DNA of 64,000 nt from Roseovarius sp. SCSIO 43702 (GTDB taxonomy: Bacteria > Pseudomonadota > Alphaproteobacteria > Rhodobacterales > Rhodobacteraceae): NCBI RefSeq assembly GCF_019599045.1, contig NZ_CP080623.1:828501-892500 (forward strand). Reading direction: 5' to 3'. This document shows, in pieces, positions 36,993-44,173 of the stretch. The notes under the pieces were generated by a model. The model saw only the letters and a list, made by a program, of their open reading frames with translations, searched no databases and was not told where the DNA came from. Every line of letters starts with the position of its first letter. The stretch's first letter is position 1. A program made the translations under genes and the position numbers.

Positions 36993-37008
36993 CTGACGGC
37001 AAGCTGAC
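36993..37008 (+). promoter_or_regulatory. Third CTGAC-N6-CTGAC repeat upstream of the second PepSY gene
   Basis: CTGACGGCAAGCTGAC has the same 11-bp-spaced direct-repeat form as the pair at 36381-36430, and lies 78 bp upstream of the PepSY copy 2 start. This is the expected place for an activator site controlling the PepSY-DUF2271-reductase-ApbE unit. Confidence 0.6.
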
Positions 37009-37086
37009 ACAGGAATCGCTCTGCCGTCAGGAAGCCCTCAGGTCGGCTCTCCAGACTGGTCTCAGCAGACAAAGGGAGACCCTGCC

Positions 37087-37464
37087 ATGAAAACGACACT
37101 GACCACAGTTTCACTTGTTGCACTTCTGGCGGCTGGTGCCGCGCTGGCCGATGACGACGTTTGCACCGCGCCCCGCGACACGTGGCAGTCGCGCGAGGCG
37201 GCGATGCAGATGGCCCAGCAAAACGGCTGGACCGTCCGCGAGATCAAGATCGACGATGGTTGCTACGAGATCGAAGGCCGCGACAGCGATGGCCGGGAGA
37301 TCGAGGTGAAAGTCGATCCGGCGACGCTGAAGGTTGTCGAGACGGAATTCGAGGACGATGACAACCGCGACGGCGCCCGCAGTCCTACCCGGGCCGGCAC
37401 CGCCCAGCCGCCGCAGAACGGCCTCTTCGGGAACGGCGCGCCGCCGCAGGTTCAGGTCAACTGA
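37087..37464 (+). CDS. Small secreted PepSY-domain protein (copy 2)
   Basis: A 125-residue paralogue of the protein at 36482. The signal peptide ends ALA-DDD. The shared core is NGWTVREIKIDDGCYEIEGR with the conserved Cys59 and partner Cys26, then EIEVKVDPATLKVVETEFED. The tail is not Arg/Asp-rich but Gly/Pro/Gln-rich (RAGTAQPPQNGLFGNG). It begins the plus-strand unit PepSY-DUF2271-PepSY/flavoreductase-ApbE (38-bp gap to the next gene) and is preceded by the third response-regulator-like repeat. Confidence 0.86.
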   Translation: MKTTLTTVSLVALLAAGAALADDDVCTAPRDTWQSREAAMQMAQQNGWTVREIKIDDGCYEIEGRDSDGREIEVKVDPATLKVVETEFEDDDNRDGARSPTRAGTAQPPQNGLFGNGAPPQVQVN

Positions 37465-37502
37465 GCCTCTCCGCAACACATCTCCGAACAAGGATAGATC
37501 CG

Positions 37503-37973
37503 ATGAAATCCGTACTCGCCACGCTCGCGCTCACCACGGCGCTCAATTTCCCCGGCCTTGCGATGGCACGGCCGGTGACGCTGACCGCGACCCTCAACAA
37601 TTATGGCGGCGACGGGGCCTATCTCGCGCTCTACGTCTCCGACCCAGCGGGCACCTATGTCGGCAGTCTCTGGATGGCCGGCGGCAAGTCGAAATACTAC
37701 GAGCATCTGAGTGACTGGTACCGCGCAACGGGCGGTGACCCGGCACAGGTGAACGGCATCACCGGCGCAAGCGTCGGCGCGGGGCGCACGCTCGAGATCA
37801 CTCTTGACTTGGCCGACGCGCTGTTCGACGCGGGCTACACCCTCCACATCGACGCCGCCGTCGAGGACATGCGCGACAGCCCGAACGAGGTGGCGGTGCC
37901 GCTCACGACCGAGGGCGCCGGGACGCCCGTGCGCGGCCGCCGCTACGTCGCCAGTTTCCAATACGACATGTGA
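37503..37973 (+). CDS. DUF2271 periplasmic protein with possible FMN-attachment motif
   Basis: A 156-residue secreted protein (signal peptide ending near GLAMA, residue 21) that is mostly a DUF2271 domain: TATLNNYGGDGAYLALYVSD, KSKYYEHLSDWYR, then LDLADALFDAGYTLHIDAAV. Residues 84-90 read NGITGAS, close to the ApbE flavinylation consensus D-x-x-[ST]-G-A-[ST], with Ser90 the would-be attachment point; the first residue is Asn instead of Asp. An apbE gene lies in the same unit. DUF2271 proteins co-occur with PepSY and ApbE genes and are thought to take part in extracytosolic redox chemistry. Covalent FMN here is a prediction. Confidence 0.82.
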   Translation: MKSVLATLALTTALNFPGLAMARPVTLTATLNNYGGDGAYLALYVSDPAGTYVGSLWMAGGKSKYYEHLSDWYRATGGDPAQVNGITGASVGAGRTLEITLDLADALFDAGYTLHIDAAVEDMRDSPNEVAVPLTTEGAGTPVRGRRYVASFQYDM

Positions 37974-37983
37974 AGGACCGGCC

Positions 37984-40191
37984 ATGATCCGCGCATTTCA
38001 TCGCTGGCCAGGGCTTATCGCCTTGGCTCTCGTGACCATCCTGAGCTTGAGCGGCGCGGCGCTGTCGGTCTTCCCTGCGGCCGAGCGTATCGTCTCGCCG
38101 CAGGTGGAGACCGGTCTGACCGTCGCCACCCTCGCGGACCGCATCCAGGCGGTCTATCCGGGGGTCGAGCAGATCCGCCGGTCGCCATCGGGCCGGATCA
38201 CCGCCTATTGGTTCGACCAGGGCACGCCCGGCGCCGCAGTGATCGACCCGGCGACGGGTCAGGGTGTGGCCTCGGCCGACCCGAACCGGACCCTCCGCTG
38301 GCTCACCAACCTGCATCGCTCGCTGTTTCTCGGAGATGGCGGTCGCATTGCCATGGCGACGGGGGCTTTGGCGATGCTGGTCCTGTCGCTGTCCGGTGCG
38401 GCGCTGGTCGCGCGGCGGACGGGCGGCTGGCGGCATTGGGTCGCGCCTCTGCGGGGGCCGCTTGCCGGTCGGCTGCACGTCGAGATTGCACGGATTGCGG
38501 TGATCGGCCTCATCCTGTCGTCGACCACGGCTTTGTGGATGACGGCCTCGACTTTCGATCTTCTCCCCGATGGCGGCGCAGCGCCAGCCTTCCCGACCGA
38601 GGTGAGCGGTGAAACGGGGTTTGCCCCTGATTGGATGCCGACGTTGCAACAGATGCACGTCGCCGAGCTGCGCGAGTTGAGCTTCCCCTATCCCGGCGAT
38701 GCGACGGACGCCTTCAGGCTGAAGACCGACCGGGGGACCGGATATCTCGATCAGGGCAACGGAGCGCTTCTGGCCTGGGAGGGCCTCACCGGGTGGGAGC
38801 GGGTCTCGGAAACCATCTACATGCTGCACACCGGACAGGGCGAGGCGACGCTGGGGCTGGTGCTCGGGCTGATGGCGCTGGGCGTGCCCGCCATGGGGGC
38901 AACCGGCGTTCTGGTCTGGATTGCGGGGCGGCGCGCACGGCCCCGCATCCGGGGCAATCAGCCAGCGGGCGGGGCCGAGACGATCCTGCTTGTCGGCAGC
39001 GAGGGCGGCAGCACATGGGGCTTCGCCGCGACGCTGCACGCCGCGCTGTCGCAGTCCGGGCAGAGCGTGCATGTGGGGCCGATGTCGGGCTTCGCTCCTG
39101 AGCGCTATGCAAAAGCCGAGCGGATCATCCTGCTCGCCGCGACCTATGGCGACGGCGCGGCACCGGCCTCGGCCAAGGGGTTTCTCGACCGGCTTCAAGC
39201 CCTCGACCGCGCGCCTGAAATTCCTCTGGCCGTGCTCGGCTTCGGGGACCGCAGCTTCCCTGCCTATTGCGCGTTCGCCAAGGCTGTGATGACCCAGGCG
39301 CGGGCGAAGGGCTGGCCCGAACTCATGCCGCTCGGCACGATCGACCGCCAGTCGCCGCAGGATTTCGCGCGGTGGAGCCGCGCGCTGAGTGAGGCGCTTG
39401 GGATCCCCTTGGAATTGTCGCACCAGCCCGTTCTGCCGAAGACCGAGACGTTGACCCTCTTGTCGCGCCGGGACTACGGCGCCGAGGTCCAGGCCCCGAC
39501 CGGGATCCTGCGCTTTGCCCTGCCGCGCGCCACGCTCTGGCAGCGACTGACCGGGCAAGGCTTCTCGCGCTTCACCGCCGGCGACCTGATCGGTGTTCTG
39601 CCGGAGGGCAGCCAGATGCCGCGGCTCTACTCGCTTGCCTCGTGCCGGCGCGACGGGTTCATCGAGATCGTGGTGAGGAAGCATCCGGGCGGCCTGTGCT
39701 CGGGGCAACTGACCACACTGGAACCCGGCGTTACGGTGACCGCCTTCCTCCGTCGCAACCCCGGTTTCCGGGTCGGACGGGGCCGCGCGCCGCTGATCCT
39801 GATCGGCGCGGGAACGGGAATCGGGCCACTTGCGGGGTTCGTGCGCGGCAACGCGCGCCAGCGGCCGATCCATCTGTTCTTCGGAATGCGTCATCCGGAG
39901 AGCGACTTCTTCTACGGGGAGGAATTTCCCGGCTGGCAGGAAGAAGGGCGTTTGACCCGGCTGGTCACGGCCGTCTCGCGCGGGGAGCGGCCGCACTTCG
40001 TGCAGGATGCTCTGCGGGGCGAGGCCACTCAGGTCGCCGACCTGATTCGCGACGGCGCCCGCGTGATGGTCTGCGGTGGGCGCGACATGGCGGCGGGCGT
40101 GGCCGATGCGTTGGCCGAAATCCTCGCGCCGACCGGGCTCACTCCTGCGGTGCTGAAGGCGGAGGGGCGGTATGTCGAAGATGTCTATTGA
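37984..40191 (+). CDS. PepSY-membrane / flavodoxin / NADPH-flavin reductase fusion
   Basis: A 735-residue protein. The N-terminal PepSY-associated membrane half (about 1-320) has helices near 10-30, 122-142, 166-188 and 289-313, a periplasmic PepSY-like region, and histidines His111, His165 and His282 that could ligate heme. A flavodoxin-like domain (about 333-470; LAATYGDGAAPASAKGF, LGFGDRSFPAYCAFA) follows. The C-terminal sulfite-reductase-type FAD/NADPH module has RLYSLASCRRDG, GGLCSGQL, GAGTGIGPLAGFVRG and the terminal GRYVEDVY. It should pass electrons from cytosolic NADPH through FAD and FMN across the inner membrane. ATG 37984 starts the first helix correctly, 10 bp after DUF2271. Confidence 0.88.
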   Translation: MIRAFHRWPGLIALALVTILSLSGAALSVFPAAERIVSPQVETGLTVATLADRIQAVYPGVEQIRRSPSGRITAYWFDQGTPGAAVIDPATGQGVASADPNRTLRWLTNLHRSLFLGDGGRIAMATGALAMLVLSLSGAALVARRTGGWRHWVAPLRGPLAGRLHVEIARIAVIGLILSSTTALWMTASTFDLLPDGGAAPAFPTEVSGETGFAPDWMPTLQQMHVAELRELSFPYPGDATDAFRLKTDRGTGYLDQGNGALLAWEGLTGWERVSETIYMLHTGQGEATLGLVLGLMALGVPAMGATGVLVWIAGRRARPRIRGNQPAGGAETILLVGSEGGSTWGFAATLHAALSQSGQSVHVGPMSGFAPERYAKAERIILLAATYGDGAAPASAKGFLDRLQALDRAPEIPLAVLGFGDRSFPAYCAFAKAVMTQARAKGWPELMPLGTIDRQSPQDFARWSRALSEALGIPLELSHQPVLPKTETLTLLSRRDYGAEVQAPTGILRFALPRATLWQRLTGQGFSRFTAGDLIGVLPEGSQMPRLYSLASCRRDGFIEIVVRKHPGGLCSGQLTTLEPGVTVTAFLRRNPGFRVGRGRAPLILIGAGTGIGPLAGFVRGNARQRPIHLFFGMRHPESDFFYGEEFPGWQEEGRLTRLVTAVSRGERPHFVQDALRGEATQVADLIRDGARVMVCGGRDMAAGVADALAEILAPTGLTPAVLKAEGRYVEDVY

Positions 40192-41152
40192 AATGGTGCG
40201 TCACGCGCTGAATGGCCTGACCATGGGCACGCGCTGGTCGGCGCTGTTCTTCGCGGAACCGGGCGTCGATACGAACGCAGTTCACGGTGCGTTGCAAGCG
40301 GCGGTGGATGAGGTGGACGCGCAGATGTCCACGTGGCGGCCCGACAGCGATCTCATGCGCCTCAACGCGGAACCGGTAGGCGAATGGGTGGCGATGCCCG
40401 ACCGGCTGCGCACGGTCCTTCATCTCGGCCTTGAGATCGGGCGCGCCTCGGGCGGGGCCTTCGACATCGCCATGGGCGATGCGGTGACGGCCTGGGGGTT
40501 CGGGCCGGAGGCCGCCGCGCCTGATGGCATCCGCGCTGCGATGGCCGCGCCGCGCCGCCCGGCACATGACGTGCTGGAGACCTGTGGCGACCAGGTGCGC
40601 AAGTCCGCACCCATCGCGCTCGATCTCAACGGTATCGCCAAGGGCTATGGGGTCGACCGGTTGGCCGAGACCTTGCGTGACCACGGGATCGCGGGCGGCC
40701 TCGTTGGGATCGACGGCGAAATGCGCGCGCTCGGGCTCCGGCCGGACGGCGAGGCATGGACCATCGCGGTCGAAGCCCCGAACCCTGAGCGTCGGGCTCC
40801 CCATTCGATCCTCGCGCTGCAGGACGCGGCCGTCGCGACATCCGGCGATTACCGCCATTGGGTCGAGGTGCAGGGCCGTCGTCTGTCGCATACGATGGAC
40901 CCGAAGCTCGGCGCGCCGTTGCTCGCTCCGCCGGCCTCCGTCACCGTCCTCGCCCGCACCTGCGCCGAGGCCGACGCCTGGGCGACGGCGCTGATGGTGC
41001 TCGGCGCTGATGCAGGCGCGGCGCTCGCAAGAAGGTGTGGGCTCGACGCCCTGTTCCTCCTCCGCGATGGTGACCGCAGCAGGAGGGCCGTGGGAGTCGG
41101 AGGATTTTTTTCCGATGAGTCAGCGTCACTCGCCTCGGCAGAGTGGCGATGA
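40172..41152 (+). CDS. apbE: FAD:protein FMN transferase (ApbE family)
   Basis: A 326-residue ApbE protein, which transfers FMN from FAD to a Thr/Ser of target proteins. Seen are TMGTRWSALFF, QMSTWRPDSDLMRLNAEPVG, GRASGGAFDIAMGDA, LDLNGIAKGYGVDRLAE, GGLVGIDGEMRALG, ATSGDYRHW, HTMDPKLGAPL and the metal-binding ADAWATALMVLG. No signal peptide or lipobox is visible, unlike most ApbE proteins, whose targets are periplasmic. The start overlaps the reductase gene by 20 bp; later ATGs at 40181 and 40193 are possible. The last 25 residues are atypical. The likely substrate is the DUF2271 protein of the same unit. Confidence 0.9.
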   Translation: MSKMSIEMVRHALNGLTMGTRWSALFFAEPGVDTNAVHGALQAAVDEVDAQMSTWRPDSDLMRLNAEPVGEWVAMPDRLRTVLHLGLEIGRASGGAFDIAMGDAVTAWGFGPEAAAPDGIRAAMAAPRRPAHDVLETCGDQVRKSAPIALDLNGIAKGYGVDRLAETLRDHGIAGGLVGIDGEMRALGLRPDGEAWTIAVEAPNPERRAPHSILALQDAAVATSGDYRHWVEVQGRRLSHTMDPKLGAPLLAPPASVTVLARTCAEADAWATALMVLGADAGAALARRCGLDALFLLRDGDRSRRAVGVGGFFSDESASLASAEWR

Positions 41153-41431
41153 CGCGGATGAACGCAACCCCTGTCAATCGCTGCAAGACCGCGCGTGAGG
41201 ATGCGGAAAACCGCCGTCCTTCAGTATCGCCGCGTCTGCCGATGTTGCGTGGTCGCGCAGCAGGATCTTGCGGTGCAGATCGCGGCCTAATGCCTGTTTC
41301 CCCATATGCGCCGGCAGGCATCTTCGCCGACCAGTGCCTGCGCACCTAGTGCGACAGCGTTTACTGGCTACCGAGGGGCCGACCATGATAGCTGTCTTTC
41401 AGAGTCTTGGTCCAGCATTCGGGTGGGTATC

Positions 41432-41581
41432 GTGAAAAAGCTGTTTGCCGCAGATCGTGCGATGCTGCTGACGGGCCTCACGCTCCTCGGGATGCTCCTG
41501 GCGGTGCTCGCGCTCTGGCCGCTGCGGGACAGCGCCGCCCAAGGCGCGTCCGTGGTCGGTCTGCTGCTCGTATACGCCTGA
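41432..41581 (+). CDS. Membrane-anchor ORF, probably the frameshifted start of the FGE-like gene
   Basis: A 49-codon frame from GTG 41432 with GGTGGG upstream. It has a basic start (KKLFAADRA), one strong membrane helix (MLLTGLTLLGMLLAVLALWP) and then LRDSAAQGASVVGLLLVYA before TGA. The downstream FGE-like frame stays open upstream of its first ATG (TPDTAPHSIRANDA precedes MIPVEGG), as if both pieces once formed one anchored periplasmic protein split by a single-base indel near 41576. Alternatively it is a separate short membrane protein. The 279 bp before it show no credible gene. Confidence 0.5.
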   Translation: MKKLFAADRAMLLTGLTLLGMLLAVLALWPLRDSAAQGASVVGLLLVYA

Positions 41582-41615
41582 CACTGCGCCTCATTCGATC
41601 CGCGCGAACGACGCG

Positions 41616-42428
41616 ATGATCCCGGTCGAGGGCGGCATCTATACGCTTGGCCGCGACAACGGCCCTGCTAGCGAGGCGCCAGCGCACACGGTCCAACTGC
41701 AAGGCTTTCGGATCGACCGCACCGAGGTCACCAACGCGGCCTTTGCCGAGTATCTGAACGCGCTGGCCATTCCGGTCGCCGCACAGTTCGAAGGCGGCAA
41801 CGCGACCCGCGATCACCTCTCAGACGAGAGTGCAGCTCTCTTGATGGAAGAGCAGCGCAGCAGCGGGCTCTACCCGATCATCGCGCTGGACGACCCGCAG
41901 GCGCGCATCGGTTACAGCGACGGCGCGTTCCGCCCGACGCCCGGCTATGAGAACCACCCCGTGACAGAGACGACATGGGCCGGAGCACGCGCCTATTGCG
42001 CCTGGCGCGGCACGCGCCTGCCCAGCGAGGCCGAGTGGGAGGCCGCCGCAAGGGGCGCAGACGCCAGCCTTTATCCGTGGGGGAATACCGCACCGGATCA
42101 GAGCCGCGTTTTCGTGTCGGGGCAGACCGGCGTGACCGCCGAGGTGGGGAGCCGTCCGGCCGGTGCGACGCCGAGCGGCGTGCTTGACATGAGTGGATCG
42201 CTTGCGGAATGGACGTCCAGCCTGAAGCGGCCCTACCCCTACGATCCCGCGGATGGCCGCGAAGCCCCTGATCGCGCCGGCGAGCGGGTTACGCGGGGCG
42301 GTGACTACATCTACGATGCGGGATCTGCGACGCTGACCGCGACGCATCGCGACGGGTTTTCCAACGCTCCGGGACGCGGCCACCGTCACATCGGTTTCCG
42401 TTGCGTGGCCAACGCCATGGCGGGCTGA
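41616..42428 (+). CDS. FGE-sulfatase (SUMF1) domain protein
   Basis: A 270-codon frame with the formylglycine-generating-enzyme fold: VEGGIYTLGRDNG, IDRTEVTNAAFAEYLNAL, HPVTETTWAGARAYCAWRG, RLPSEAEWEAAARGADASLY, GVLDMSGSLAEWTSSL, VTRGGDYIYDAG and the terminal GHRHIGFRCVANA. The copper-binding cysteine pair of true FGE is not visible; the usual Cys-Arg position reads ATHRDG, leaving only the structural Cys of GFRC. A sulfatase-activating role is therefore unlikely, and a cofactor- or ligand-binding role like other SUMF1 proteins is more probable. It starts at ATG 41616 only if the upstream anchor has been lost or frameshifted. Confidence 0.75.
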   Translation: MIPVEGGIYTLGRDNGPASEAPAHTVQLQGFRIDRTEVTNAAFAEYLNALAIPVAAQFEGGNATRDHLSDESAALLMEEQRSSGLYPIIALDDPQARIGYSDGAFRPTPGYENHPVTETTWAGARAYCAWRGTRLPSEAEWEAAARGADASLYPWGNTAPDQSRVFVSGQTGVTAEVGSRPAGATPSGVLDMSGSLAEWTSSLKRPYPYDPADGREAPDRAGERVTRGGDYIYDAGSATLTATHRDGFSNAPGRGHRHIGFRCVANAMAG

Positions 42429-42652
42429 CCTCGGGTTTTGGGCCGTAAATCGGACGATCAAGCTCGCTGGTCCCGCCATTAACGCCCATGTGACGCTGAC
42501 GCGTCTGCCGCCACGGGTTTCGGGACCGGCGATCCCGCCCTTGGATGTTCTCCGGATTTGCGGCAGGATCGAATGTGCCATCGAGAGGGCACCGGACGCC
42601 CGACGATCCCGTTGTGGACCGGTGCCTCTGGGCCGCAAAAGGAGATCTCGAC

Positions 42653-44107
42653 ATGACCGATGACGCCAAGAAACCCACCACGACCGATGCAGGTCAACCC
42701 GTGGCGAGTGACGAACATTCCCTTACGGTCGGCCGGGACGGACCTATCGTCCTGCACGATCACTACCTGATCGAGCAGATGGCGCAGTTCAACCGTGAGC
42801 GCATTCCCGAACGCCAGCCGCACGCCAAGGGAGGCGGCGCCTTCGGGCATTTCGAGGTAACGCATGACGTCAGCAAATACACCAGCGCGGCGCTGTTTCA
42901 GCCGGGCACGAAAACCGACACGCTGATCCGTTTCTCGACTGTCGCGGGCGAACGGGGCAGTCCGGACACCTGGCGCGATCCGCGCGGGTTCTCGCTGAAA
43001 TTCTATACCACCGAAGGCAATTACGACATGGTCGGCAACAACACGCCGATCTTCTTTTTGCGCGATCCGATGAAGTTTCAGCACTTCATCCGCTCGCAGA
43101 AACGCCGCGCCGACTCGGGCCTGCGCGATCACGACATGCAGTGGGATTTCTGGACGCTCTCGCCGGAATCCGCGCATCAGGTGACATGGCTGATGGGCGA
43201 TCGCGGGATCCCGAAGACATGGCGGCACATGGACGGCTTTTCGAGCCACACCTACATGTGGGTGAACGCGGACGGCGAGAAATTCTGGGTGAAGTACCAT
43301 TTCAAGACCGACCAGGGCAACGACTTCCTGACCCAGGAAGAAGCCGACAGGATCGCGGGTGAGGATGCCGATTACCACCGCCGCGACCTGTTCAACGCGA
43401 TCCGCGACGGGAACTATCCGACCTGGACACTCAAGATGCAGATCATGCCGTTCGAGGAGGCCAAGACCTATCGCTTCAACCCGTTCGATCTGACCAAGGT
43501 GTGGCCGCATGCGGATTATCCCCTGATCGAGGTGGGCAAGCTGACGCTGGACCGCAACCCGACCGATTTCCATACCGAAATCGAACAGGCGGCCTTCGAA
43601 CCCAACAACTTGGTGCGCGGCATAGGCCTCAGCCCCGACAAGATGCTGCTGGGGCGCGGGTTTTCCTACGCGGACGCGCATCGCGCGCGGCTGGGGGCGA
43701 ATTACAAGCAGATCCCGGTCAACCGCCCCAAATCGCCGGTCCACAGCTACAGCAAGGATGGTGCGATGCGGGTCGAGAACGTCTCGGACCCCGTCTATGC
43801 TCCCAACTCCTACGGTGGACCTGCGGCCGATCCGTCGCTGACCGACGACGCGGGGCTGTGGTATGCCGACGGCGACATGGTGCGGCAGGCCTATACGCTT
43901 CGCGAGGATGACGACGACTGGGGACAAGCCGGCACACTGGTCCGCGATGTTCTGGACGACGCCGCGCGTGACCGGCTGGTCAACAATATCGTGGGCCACC
44001 TCAAGGGCGGCGTCTCCGAAAAGGTGCTGAAACGGGCTTTCGAATACTGGCGCAACGTGGACGAAACCCTTGGCGAAAGGGTCGAGAAGGGCGTGAGGGA
44101 CGGCTGA
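42653..44107 (+). CDS. katA: Catalase, heme b monofunctional (small subunit)
   Basis: A 484-residue clade 3-type catalase that converts hydrogen peroxide to water and oxygen. The catalytic His is in [20 protein letters not shown], and the distal Asn is in [19 protein letters not shown]. The proximal heme Tyr lies in [20 protein letters not shown], and FTWTLSP-like NADPH-region sequence is present ([13 protein letters not shown]). ATG 42653 has AAAAGGAG in front and fits the family start, so an upstream open extension is rejected. No signal peptide, so it is cytoplasmic. In this accessory block it would protect against peroxide from the flavin reductase. Confidence 0.95.
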   Translation: MTDDAKKPTTTDAGQPVASDEHSLTVGRDGPIVLHDHYLIEQMAQFNRERIPERQPHAKGGGAFGHFEVTHDVSKYTSAALFQPGTKTDTLIRFSTVAGERGSPDTWRDPRGFSLKFYTTEGNYDMVGNNTPIFFLRDPMKFQHFIRSQKRRADSGLRDHDMQWDFWTLSPESAHQVTWLMGDRGIPKTWRHMDGFSSHTYMWVNADGEKFWVKYHFKTDQGNDFLTQEEADRIAGEDADYHRRDLFNAIRDGNYPTWTLKMQIMPFEEAKTYRFNPFDLTKVWPHADYPLIEVGKLTLDRNPTDFHTEIEQAAFEPNNLVRGIGLSPDKMLLGRGFSYADAHRARLGANYKQIPVNRPKSPVHSYSKDGAMRVENVSDPVYAPNSYGGPAADPSLTDDAGLWYADGDMVRQAYTLREDDDDWGQAGTLVRDVLDDAARDRLVNNIVGHLKGGVSEKVLKRAFEYWRNVDETLGERVEKGVRDG

Positions 44108-44173
44108 GCGCGGCGCCGACATATCGCGATGAACGGGAAGCCCTGCGGCGAGGCAACCAAAGGGGGACACGAG

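Noticed and set aside
36836..37123. A 95-codon minus-strand frame between the two PepSY genes
   Set aside because: It covers a terminator and a promoter region and starts inside the second PepSY gene; no family features.
37903..39996. A 697-codon open frame antisense to the PepSY/flavoreductase gene
   Set aside because: Arg/Gly/His-rich shadow with no family features; the plus-strand gene has complete domain motifs.
41174..41386. A 70-codon minus-strand frame in the gap after apbE (…GRDLHRKILLRDHATSADA…)
   Set aside because: It looks somewhat protein-like, but I recognise no family and see no ribosome-binding site; too weak to call.
42479..44170. A 563-codon open frame antisense to katA
   Set aside because: Shadow of the catalase gene, which has all catalytic motifs.
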